DNA of 6,903 bases, taken from the NCBI GenBank assembly GCA_020718525.1, contig DYRX01000234.1, positions 1 to 6,903 of the forward strand, in the 5' to 3' direction. The position numbers were made by a program, and so were the translations under genes. This DNA comes from Victivallis vadensis (GTDB taxonomy: Bacteria > Verrucomicrobiota > Lentisphaeria > Victivallales > GWF2-50-93). Positions 1-6,125 of the stretch are shown here, in pieces (positions within the stretch are counted from its first letter, which is position 1; every line of letters starts with the position of its first letter). Below the pieces are notes generated by a model. That model ran no database searches and was not told the origin of the DNA. It saw only the letters and a program-made list of their open reading frames with translations.

Positions 1-900
1 CAGGAGCCGTAGAGGATGCCGTTGTGTTCGGCGATGTCGCCTGCCGCAAAAATATCGTTCTGCGAAGCTCGCAGATGATTGTCCACAACTATGACTTTCA
101 AGAAGAACGATGTCCGCCGCCTGCCTGCCAAGTGCGCCTGCGCATTCCATCCCAAGTATTCCGCCGCCGATTCCGACTATACTGGCCCCCTTCCTTGCAC
201 GATAGAGGATTTCGTCCGCGTCATCGGCAGTCCTGAGCGTGAAGACTCCGTCAAGTTCAATACCCTGCATTGCCGGAATATACGGGTGGGAGCCGGCGCA
301 TAGGATCAGCTTCTCATAGTCCATTTCACGACCGTCGGAAAGAATGACAGATTTCTTATCTGAGAGGATTTTGTCCGCAGAAAGACCGAGAACAAGCTCT
401 ACTTTGTTTTCCTTGTACCAGTCCTACTTGTAAATCGGAAGGCTGTCTCTCTATATTTCACCAGCAAGATAGCGCGTAAGATTGAGTCTGTAGTAGGGAA
501 GTTCGGTTTCAGAACTGACAAGGCTTATCTCGGAATCCGGGGAAAGCTTGCGTGCAGTTTCAGCGGCGGAAACTCCGGCGACTCCGCCGCCAATTATCAA
601 AATCTTGAACTTCGAGGCCGTTCCTGAAATATCCGCCTTTTTTGCAGGCTCGAACTTATCCTTCTCGGCACCGCAGACAGGACAAAAGTCGGGAGCTGTC
701 GCACCTTCATGGACATAATTGCAGTTTAGACATTGCCATCTGTCCGCCGTCTCTTCTTTCAGAGACTGCCCGGGAGGCTCCGCATAGGCTTCGAAGTAGC
801 CGCTTCCCGAGCCGCAAATCGGACAGAAGTCGGGCACAAAGTCGCCGTTATGGATATAACCGCAGACAGTGCACCGCCAAGCTTTTTGCTTCCCTGCCAT
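1..900 (-). pseudogene. Broken double-rubredoxin / NAD(P)H:rubredoxin oxidoreductase fusion (partial at window edge)
   Basis: Intact relatives pass electrons from NAD(P)H through FAD to rubredoxin, usually for oxygen or superoxide detoxification in anaerobes. The open part (451-900, 149 aa) has two rubredoxin-type iron sites, C10/C13/C26/C29 and C57/C60/C73/C76. An FAD-binding start with GGGVAG at residues 104-109 and the motif LPYYRLNLTRYLAGEI follow. A TAG stops this frame at 451-453 and a second TAG lies at 424-426. The same frame then continues as clear flavoprotein sequence down to about 94, including the NAD-site motif GIGGGILGMECAGALGRQ (about 124-177). Near 88-105 the homology jumps to another frame (VVDNHLRASQNDIFAAGD, the second FAD motif) and runs to the window edge. 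About 80-90 residues normally found between these motifs are missing, by comparison from memory with family members. GAGG at 909-912, 8 bases before the ATG, supports the start. A truncated double rubredoxin could still be made. I am confident that the gene is broken. Confidence 0.85.
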
Positions 901-1101
901 TTTCGGAACCTCATTCTAAAGATGCGCTGAACGACGCAGTTCAGTGAATATTTACGATGGAACTCGGCAATGGTTGTGGACATGACATCCTCCAGATTCG
1001 GCGTCACTTTCAAGCCGCACTATTTATGCGCGCTAGTCGGAAAGATCGGGCTTTCAATCCCATTGGAAAATTATAGGAGATTTCTATCATTTATCTTTTC
1101 G
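901..1101 (-). other. Non-coding gap between tcdA and the rubredoxin-fusion pseudogene
   Basis: This 201-base gap has no strong terminator hairpin. A TATAAT hexamer on the minus strand (1070-1075) could be a -10 box for the downstream gene, but I find no convincing -35 at the right distance. A GGAGG (989-993) lies 5 bases before an ATG (981-983). It opens a short frame that runs into the pseudogene in another reading frame and has no recognisable homology. I treat it as a possible leader peptide or remnant, not as a gene. Confidence 0.4.
909..913 (-). promoter_or_regulatory. Ribosome binding site of the rubredoxin-fusion pseudogene
   Basis: TGAGG on the minus strand lies 8 bases before the ATG at 898-900. 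It fixes the start of the double-rubredoxin reading frame and shows that the 5' end of the broken gene is still translatable. Confidence 0.55.
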
Positions 1102-1875
1102 TCAGGTTGACGTTGTTTCCGTAGCAAATACTGCGTCCCCAGCGACCGATCTGAGCACTTCCGCCGCACAGTGGGCGCCAAAGACGAAGGGCATGTATGA
1201 GACTGTGCCGACGATGCTCCTGCCACCGTCTTCAGGCGTCAGAATGCTTTCTTTTCCGCTTTGTTCACTAGAAAAAACAACTTTGAATCCGCCTCTCACT
1301 CCCATTCTGTGAAGACGCTTTCTAAGCATTCTAGCCAGCCTGCAGTTGAAGGATTCCTCTATGTCCGCCACTCGAATCATAGAGAGATCTGTCTTTCCGC
1401 CGGAGCCCATCGAGCTTACGATCCGAAGGCCTCTCGAAAGCGACTTGGCGATTAGATTGGTCTTTGGAGTGAGGCTGTCAATTGCGTCAACAACGAAGTC
1501 GAAGGAGTCCGAGTCGAGAATCTTGTCCGTAAGCTCGTCCCTTATGAAGATGGGATGTTCGGACAATGAAATTTCCGGATTGATGTCGCGGAGCCGCGCG
1601 GCGAGGACTTTTGTCTTGAGCTCGCCCTCGACGCTTTTCAGGGCGATGATCTGCCGGTTCCTGTTGCTGGACTCGATCCTGTCTCCATCCACAAGGCTCA
1701 TTCTGCCGATTCCGGCTCTGCAGAGCATTTCAGCGGCGGCTGAACCGACTCCCCCGAGACCGACGATCAGGATCTTTGTCCCTGCGAATTTCGCAAGAAC
1801 GTCGTCTCCATAGAGCAAGGCGCTTCTCTGCCGCCATTCGTCCATGTCCTTGGCGGGCAAAATTGGCGAGGACAT
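1102..1875 (-). CDS. tcdA: tRNA threonylcarbamoyladenosine dehydratase, ThiF/E1-like
   Basis: TcdA is a cytoplasmic E1-like enzyme. It uses ATP to cyclise t6A at position 37 of ANN-decoding tRNAs to ct6A. The 257-aa protein matches the family from end to end. It has WRQRSALLYG at 14-23, the nucleotide-binding GLGGVGS at 39-45, the acidic end of the second strand at LVDGD (61-65), NRNRQ at 71-75 and the DAIDS segment at 130-134. A basic stretch at 178-190 follows. E. coli TcdA is about 268 aa, so the length is normal. The frame stays open to an ATG at 1963-1965, but that start would overlap araD by about 80 bases. I prefer the ATG at 1873-1875, because AAGGA (1883-1887) lies 7 bases upstream and overlaps the araD stop. 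An ATG two codons earlier has poor spacing. The start is 10 bases after the araD stop, so it is probably co-transcribed and translationally coupled with araBD. Other ThiF-family roles (MoeB, ThiF) fit less well, since the TcdA-type N-terminus and NRNRQ are present. Confidence 0.88.
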   Translation of the reverse strand: MSSPILPAKDMDEWRQRSALLYGDDVLAKFAGTKILIVGLGGVGSAAAEMLCRAGIGRMSLVDGDRIESSNRNRQIIALKSVEGELKTKVLAARLRDINPEISLSEHPIFIRDELTDKILDSDSFDFVVDAIDSLTPKTNLIAKSLSRGLRIVSSMGSGGKTDLSMIRVADIEESFNCRLARMLRKRLHRMGVRGGFKVVFSSEQSGKESILTPEDGGRSIVGTVSYMPFVFGAHCAAEVLRSVAGDAVFATETTST

Positions 1876-1882
1876 TTCCATT

Positions 1883-1887
1883 TCCTT
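1883..1887 (-). promoter_or_regulatory. Ribosome binding site of tcdA
   Basis: AAGGA on the minus strand shares bases with the TAA stop of araD and lies 7 bases before the preferred ATG (1873-1875). It decides between three in-frame ATG candidates and points to coupling with araD. Confidence 0.6.
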
Positions 1888-2611
1888 AGATCTTGGGGGC
1901 GGAGCTGATGTTTTCCTGTCCGTAGTAGGCACCAGCTCCATGTTTTCTGTAGAAATGCTTTTCAATGAGCTTTTCGGGAATCCGCCCGTGGCCAGGATTG
2001 ATCTGGACAGTGTAGAGCGCCATTTTCGCGATTTCTTCGAGAATTACAGCATTGTAAACGGCGGTGGCGGCGCTTTTTCCCCAGGTGAAGGGGCCATGGG
2101 AGGCAACGAGAGCCATTTGCGTGTGAAGGTGGTCGAGGCGGAGAGATGCGAATGTTTCGGCAATGACTCGGCCTGTCATGTCCTCGTAGTCGCCGTCAAT
2201 CATTTCATCGCTCATGTCGGCGGTGCATGGGACAGGATTTGGAAGATGGTCGGCATGCGTAGTTCCAAGCACCGGGATTGATTTTCTTGCCTGAGCCCAG
2301 GCTGTCGCGAAGCTTGAGTGCGTATGGCAGACGCCACCTATTCCCGGGAAAGATTTGTATAGTCGCGAGTGAGTTTTCGTGTCGGAGGAGGGTCTGAGCT
2401 TTCCGTCGGCTGTTTTGTTGTCGAGATCAACTACGACCATCATGTCAGGGGACAGATCTCCATATTCGACTCCGCTCGGCTTGATGGCGAAGAGTCCCAA
2501 ATCTGGGTCGAAGGCGCTCGCGTTTCCAAAGGTGTAGATTGCGAGCCCCTTCGCCTGAATCTCCATGTTCGCCAAGTAGGCAAGCTCCCTTATTTCACTG
2601 TATTTTTTCAA
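1886..2611 (-). CDS. araD: L-ribulose-5-phosphate 4-epimerase
   Basis: AraD is a zinc-dependent class II aldolase-family enzyme. It interconverts L-ribulose 5-phosphate and D-xylulose 5-phosphate, the last dedicated step of L-arabinose breakdown. The 241-aa protein closely follows E. coli AraD. It has the phosphate-site segment FGNAS at 28-32, IKPSGV at 43-48, PSSDT at 74-78 and zinc ligands H96 and H98 in CHTHS. THAD at 118-121 carries the catalytic-type D121, SHGPFTWG at 171-178 carries zinc ligand H172, and KHGAGAYYGQ at 223-232 carries Y230. All metal and catalytic positions known for E. coli (H95, H97, H171, D120, Y229) are present, shifted by one. The start is TTG at 2609-2611, overlapping the araB stop as TTGA, with AAGGAG 8 bases upstream. 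The related UlaF/SgbE 4-epimerases act in ascorbate and gulonate pathways, but the araB neighbour favours arabinose. Confidence 0.95.
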   Translation of the reverse strand: MKKYSEIRELAYLANMEIQAKGLAIYTFGNASAFDPDLGLFAIKPSGVEYGDLSPDMMVVVDLDNKTADGKLRPSSDTKTHSRLYKSFPGIGGVCHTHSSFATAWAQARKSIPVLGTTHADHLPNPVPCTADMSDEMIDGDYEDMTGRVIAETFASLRLDHLHTQMALVASHGPFTWGKSAATAVYNAVILEEIAKMALYTVQINPGHGRIPEKLIEKHFYRKHGAGAYYGQENISSAPKI

Positions 2612-4260
2612 AATTTGAGCTCCTTCTCGCTCGCTTCAGCCAGTTTGAGGTATCTCTCGTAGCGGAGGGATAGAATTTCCGAGGACTTCTTCTCGGGACG
2701 ATAGGTCTTTTCGAAGCCGCCCGCCATTTTCCTCTGCGCTTCTCCAACATTAGGGTGGATTCCCGAAGCCACCGACGCGAATACAGCCGCGCCAAGGGCG
2801 CATGCCTGCTCGGACTTCACGACCTTGACGGGCATGTTCATGGTGCTGGCAAGAGTCTGCATGACGAATGGAGATTTTTTCGCGATTCCTCCGAGGGCGA
2901 TGATTTCCCTGACATCCACTCCCTGCGAAGTGAAGCATTCCAGGATGCGCCGCGATCCGAAGGCGGTCGCCTCGACTATTCCCCTGAAGATTTCAGGCGC
3001 GCCGCTTCCCATCTCGAAGCCGCATGCCGACGCCTTGAGCGTCTGATCCGCGAAGGGAGTTCTTCTTCCGTTTATCCAGTCTGTGAAGAGCGGAACTCCC
3101 TTCTCCAGGGGGATGCGCTTCGCCTCGTCGGAGAGTTTCGCAATTATTTCGCCTTCAATGGTTTCCAGGCTTTTTTTGGACTGCAGGGTGTCCGCGTTTC
3201 TTAGAGGCCACGCCAGGACATTTCTGAACCAGGCGTAGAAGTCGCCGAATGCGGACTGTCCGGCTTCAAGCCCGAGCATTCCGGGAATGATGGACCCGTC
3301 AACCTGTCCGCATATTCCTCTGATCAGCTTTTCTTTTTTTGGCATTGGCGCGATTATCATGTCGCAGGTTGAAGTTCCGATTATTTTGACCAATGCGCCC
3401 TCCTTGATTCCGCCTCCGACGGCGCCCATGTGGGCGTCGAAGGCTCCTACGGCGACTGCCACGTCCTTGCTTTTGATTCCGAGCCTTGCCGCCCATTCCG
3501 GTGAAAGGACGCCGGCGGAGCGGTCGGAGCAGGCGGTCTCCGAGTAGAGGCGTTTTCTAAGGGCGGCGAGCCTTGGATCGAGCTTTTTCAAGAAGTCGTC
3601 GGAAGGGAGTCCGCCGAACTCCTTGTGCCACATTGCCTTATGTCCAGCGGCACAGCGGCTTCGCGGGAGGGATGCGCAGTCCTTGCATCCAGTCAGAAGA
3701 GCTGGGATCCAGTCGCAGTGCTCTAACCAGGAATATGCGGCGTCCGCGACCTTTTTGTTGACCCTGATCGTATGCAGAATCTTTGCCCAGAACCATTCCG
3801 ACGAATATGTGCCGCCACAATATTTTGTATAGTCGGTAAATTTTCCAGAGTGGGCGAGAGCGTTGATTTCTTCGGCTTCTCTGACGGAGCTGTGGTCTTT
3901 CCAAAGGATGAACATTGCGTCGGGATCGTTCCTGAATTCGCTTTTCAATGAAAGCGGGGAGCATTCCTTGTCAACGGCGACAGGGGTCGAGCCGGTTGTG
4001 TCCACTGCGATTCCGGAAATTTTAGAAGCAACCGATGCGCCTGCCTTTTTGAGGGCGGCCTTCACACTGGACTCGAGCGCCTCGATGTAGTCGGCGGGAT
4101 GCTGGCGGAAAACATTTTCGGACGCCTTGCAGAACTTGCCGTCGCCCCATCTTGAGTACGAATGCACCGCCGAAGCGATCTCGTCCCCGTTTCCAGGGTT
4201 GACGATCAGGGCTCTTGCCGAATCCGTGCCATAATCAATTCCTACAACGTATCTTTCCAT
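2608..4260 (-). CDS. araB: Ribulokinase (FGGY carbohydrate kinase)
   Basis: AraB phosphorylates L-ribulose to L-ribulose 5-phosphate with ATP in the cytoplasm, the second step of L-arabinose catabolism. The 550-aa protein aligns by eye along its whole length with E. coli AraB (566 aa). It shows the N-terminal phosphate motif GIDYGTDSARA at 7-17, VDTTGSTP at 86-93, LWKDH at 119-123 and GGTYSSEWFWAKILH at 149-163. GAFDAHMGAVG at 272-282 has D275 as the likely catalytic base. KIIGTSTCD at 292-300, CGQVDGS at 317-323, LEAGQSAFGD at 331-340, NGRRTP at 397-402 and the C-terminal ATP-site ALGGIAKKS at 455-463 follow. These AraB-specific stretches exclude xylulokinase and glycerol kinase. AAAGGAG lies 9 bases before the ATG. 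The gene is the first of the unit araB-araD-tcdA and diverges from tilS. Confidence 0.96.
   Translation of the reverse strand: MERYVVGIDYGTDSARALIVNPGNGDEIASAVHSYSRWGDGKFCKASENVFRQHPADYIEALESSVKAALKKAGASVASKISGIAVDTTGSTPVAVDKECSPLSLKSEFRNDPDAMFILWKDHSSVREAEEINALAHSGKFTDYTKYCGGTYSSEWFWAKILHTIRVNKKVADAAYSWLEHCDWIPALLTGCKDCASLPRSRCAAGHKAMWHKEFGGLPSDDFLKKLDPRLAALRKRLYSETACSDRSAGVLSPEWAARLGIKSKDVAVAVGAFDAHMGAVGGGIKEGALVKIIGTSTCDMIIAPMPKKEKLIRGICGQVDGSIIPGMLGLEAGQSAFGDFYAWFRNVLAWPLRNADTLQSKKSLETIEGEIIAKLSDEAKRIPLEKGVPLFTDWINGRRTPFADQTLKASACGFEMGSGAPEIFRGIVEATAFGSRRILECFTSQGVDVREIIALGGIAKKSPFVMQTLASTMNMPVKVVKSEQACALGAAVFASVASGIHPNVGEAQRKMAGGFEKTYRPEKKSSEILSLRYERYLKLAEASEKELKF
2620..2625 (-). promoter_or_regulatory. 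Ribosome binding site of araD
   Basis: AAGGAG on the minus strand lies inside the last codons of araB, 8 bases before a TTG start. No ATG or GTG lies nearby in frame at a suitable distance, so this site is the main support for a TTG start. Confidence 0.7.
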
Positions 4261-4400
4261 GCTTCTAGTCTCCTTTTAGCCCGAGGCTTAGTTTGCAAAG
4301 CGCTGAATCAATGCTAAATGTTTGGGCTTGAATATACATCGGCAATTGCAGAAATTCACATTGCCTGGTTAAAAAACATCTCATTCACTGACGGTGAAAA
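4261..4400. promoter_or_regulatory. Divergent araB / tilS promoter region
   Basis: This 140-base gap must hold the starts of both transcripts. For araB, a minus-strand TATATT (4331-4336) is a possible -10, but its -35 is poor. For tilS, TTGCAA (4293-4298) with TAAATG (4315-4320) at a 16-base spacing is a weak pair. Between the putative araB start site and its RBS lie a perfect TTTGCAAA palindrome (4292-4299) and AGCGCT (4299-4304), the latter a core seen in LacI-type operators. They could be a regulator site for the arabinose unit. No regulator gene is in view, so this is a suggestion only. Confidence 0.4.
4270..4276 (-). promoter_or_regulatory. Ribosome binding site of araB
   Basis: AAAGGAG on the minus strand lies 9 bases before the ATG at 4258-4260. 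A short AGCC/GGCT stem with a 3-base loop lies just upstream (about 4278-4288) and could affect access to the site; this is inference. Confidence 0.65.
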
Positions 4401-5801
4401 TTGTATCCTGAAGCGGTCATCAAGGATTTTTTTGAGAGGCTCAAGCCTGAGCCGGAGCGCATCTTCTGCGGTTTCAGCGGTGGGGCCGACTCGAGTGCCC
4501 TGCTCATCCTTCTCCATCAATTTTCGCTGGAAAAGGGAATTCCTTTTCATGCCGTCCATTTCGAGCACGGACTACGCGGAGAAGAAGGCCGCAAAGACGC
4601 GCTATGGTGTAAAAATTTCTGTGATGAAAGATCTGTCAGTCTTCGAACTGTTGTGCTCGACGTCCCACGCAAAATGAGTGGTGGCGAGGGGATAGAGGAG
4701 GCGGCGAGGAGACTGCGTCTTGAGGTCTGGAAAAAGATTGCGGATCTTCCCGGAGACGCAGTAGCACTCGGGCACAATGCCGACGACAGGGCGGAGGGTT
4801 TCATGCTCAGAATGATGCGCGGGGCAAATCTGAGCGGTGCGGACTCGCTCCGCGAAGTCCGCAAAATTTTAGGTCTGACGATACTGCGTCCGCTCCTTTC
4901 GCTCCCACGCAAGGAGATTGAGGCGTTTCTTCTGAGAAACGGGGTCCGCGATTGGAGGCATGACAGTTCGAACGACGATGAGAAGTTCAGGCGCAACATG
5001 CTGAGAAGCTCAGTTTTTGGTGCAATCAGGAAGCGCTGTCCTTCGGCGATGAGAGGAATTCAGATTTCCCTTGAATGCATTTCCGAGGACACGGATTTTA
5101 TCGAGGCGGAAGCTCTGAGAATCTTCAATGGAATTTCAGACTCTGCAGCTTTCACTCCGGATTTCTTCATGAGACAGCATCCGGCGATGCGGGCGCGGCT
5201 TGCGCGTCTTTGGCTTTCGGAAAGGCTTGGAAGGGATTTCATTCCGTCGTTTTCACTTTTGAAAAGGATAGAGGAGGAAACCTCCAAAATAATTGCAGAT
5301 CCGTCTTCAGGGGACAAGTTTTTAATCCCTCTCGATGGGGAGCACTTTTTGCAGATAGCGAATTCACCGTTCATAATTACAAGAGGTAAGGTGAAACCTG
5401 CGGAAATCTCGGCCAAATGGGACTGGCGGAATCGTAGGGAAAAGAAATTCATGGGATGCATGCTTTCAGTGGAAATAACTGAAATCCGTCCAGATGCAGG
5501 AACATTGAAGCAGACAAATTGCGCATGCTTCGATGCGGATCGGCTTCCTTCCGTGCTCCTGCTGAGGACTCGTAGGGATGGCGACAAAATCCTGCCTTTC
5601 GGAGGAAGAAACGGCGCAACAAGGGTGAAAAAAATTCTTTCCGCTGTCCGATCCAACAAATTCAAGGACAGCAATGCGATTGTCCTGCTCTGCTCCGGCG
5701 GACGCGAAATTCTATGGATCTGCGGCATCAGGCGCTCTGGCGCCGCCCCGATCACGGACAAGACTGCGAAATTCGCAGTTTTCAGCATTGCGCAATTCTG
5801 A
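4401..5801 (+). CDS. tilS: tRNA(Ile)-lysidine synthase
   Basis: TilS uses ATP and lysine to convert C34 of the CAU-anticodon tRNA(Ile) to lysidine, which lets it read AUA; the step is essential in most bacteria. The 466-aa protein has the PP-loop SGGADSS at 26-32, HGLRG at 56-60 and GHNADDRAE at 124-132. RPLLSLPRKEIEAFL at 163-177 and the D-S-SN-RN-LR signature at 187-202 follow. A TilS C-terminal domain lies at about 377-455, with FDAD, RTRRDGDKILPFG and VKKILSAVR. Length is normal for the long form of the family. The GHxxDDQAET motif is altered to DDRAEG (R130 for Q, G133 for T). The start is TTG at 4401-4403: a TGA lies two codons upstream in frame, and the first internal ATG comes after the PP-loop. 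Its ribosome binding site is weak (GGTGA at 4394-4398). Confidence 0.94.
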   Translation: MYPEAVIKDFFERLKPEPERIFCGFSGGADSSALLILLHQFSLEKGIPFHAVHFEHGLRGEEGRKDALWCKNFCDERSVSLRTVVLDVPRKMSGGEGIEEAARRLRLEVWKKIADLPGDAVALGHNADDRAEGFMLRMMRGANLSGADSLREVRKILGLTILRPLLSLPRKEIEAFLLRNGVRDWRHDSSNDDEKFRRNMLRSSVFGAIRKRCPSAMRGIQISLECISEDTDFIEAEALRIFNGISDSAAFTPDFFMRQHPAMRARLARLWLSERLGRDFIPSFSLLKRIEEETSKIIADPSSGDKFLIPLDGEHFLQIANSPFIITRGKVKPAEISAKWDWRNRREKKFMGCMLSVEITEIRPDAGTLKQTNCACFDADRLPSVLLLRTRRDGDKILPFGGRNGATRVKKILSAVRSNKFKDSNAIVLLCSGGREILWICGIRRSGAAPITDKTAKFAVFSIAQF

Positions 5802-5844
5802 GCGAATAAGTCCATCGTATAGGAAATTGTATTTTTTATGATTT

Positions 5845-5934
5845 TCGTAATCGTAGTCGCTATCGCTATCAGCGGAGCGGTAATCGATAAATTTGTAAAC
5901 CCGATTACGATAGCGATTACGACAACGATAGCGA
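5845..5934. repeat. Long imperfect hairpin of TCGNNN hexamers
   Basis: The left arm (5845-5870) is four tandem hexamers TCGTAA, TCGTAG, TCGCTA, TCGCTA plus TC. The right arm (5909-5934) read on the other strand is TCGCTA, TCGTTG, TCGTAA, TCGCTA plus TC. The arms pair at 21 of 26 positions, or 22 with one G-U pair. Inside, GTAATCG (5880-5886) pairs perfectly with CGATTAC (5902-5908), so both stems can stack with a 9-base bulge (5871-5879) between them. The element sits 43 bases after the tilS stop. It could be a REP-like dispersed repeat, a structured 3' end or a protein-binding array; the sequence alone does not say. Confidence 0.75.
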
Positions 5935-6026
5935 GTCTTGGAACGTCACGGCGTAGCCGGTTAAATTTAGGCTCTGCTTGCCAAGCTGTGCATTTAGCAA
6001 AAGCTGAATTTTATCCTGGGAGTCAA

Positions 6027-6054
6027 TTGCAAAGCATGGATTTGGGGCTATACT
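6027..6054 (+). promoter_or_regulatory. Sigma70-like promoter of can
   Basis: TTGCAA (6027-6032) and TATACT (6049-6054) are separated by 16 bases, with each box at 4 to 5 of 6 consensus positions. The expected start near 6061 gives a leader of about 65 bases before the can ATG. It also implies that the upstream frame from 5838 is not translated as part of can. Confidence 0.5.
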
Positions 6055-6125
6055 TTGCCGGGCGCAGGGTTGAAAGAGCCATTGCACGCATAACTCTCTG
6101 TAAAACGAAAAGAAAGCTGAGAAAA

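Larger units (their letters stand above)
5802..6125. other. Non-coding stretch between tilS and can
   Basis: This 324-base stretch holds the hexamer hairpin (5845-5934), a sigma70-like promoter (6027-6054) and a leader of about 65 bases before can. A reading frame from 5838 runs in frame into can, but its first 96 residues are encoded by the repeat and by leader sequence and show no domain. I see no tRNA or other RNA gene, and no classic terminator with a U-run directly after tilS. Confidence 0.6.

Noticed and set aside
759..983. Short frame with GGAGG before its ATG upstream of the rubredoxin fusion
   Set aside because: It runs through the rubredoxin coding sequence in another frame and resembles nothing I recognise. 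It is at most a leader peptide or remnant.
1876..1965. Longer tcdA start at 1963-1965
   Set aside because: It would overlap the end of araD by about 80 bases and add 30 residues outside the family's conserved start. The AAGGA site fits the ATG at 1873-1875.
1844..2281. 145-residue plus-strand frame across araD
   Set aside because: It is antisense to a well-conserved araD and is a by-product of its codon use.
5060..5815. 251-residue minus-strand frame across tilS
   Set aside because: It is antisense to the conserved TilS C-terminal half and has no recognisable domain or RBS context.
5845..5934. CRISPR array
   Set aside because: The repeats are contiguous degenerate hexamers in inverted orientation, without spacers or cas genes.
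5979..5989. GCTTG-C-CAAGC dyad upstream of can
   Set aside because: It has only five bases per arm with one central base, too short for a hairpin and not extended by flanking symmetry.
5838..6125. A 96-residue N-terminal extension of carbonic anhydrase
   Set aside because: The frame is open only because the hexamer repeat and leader lack stops. Homology to Can starts exactly at 6126, and a promoter lies within the extension.
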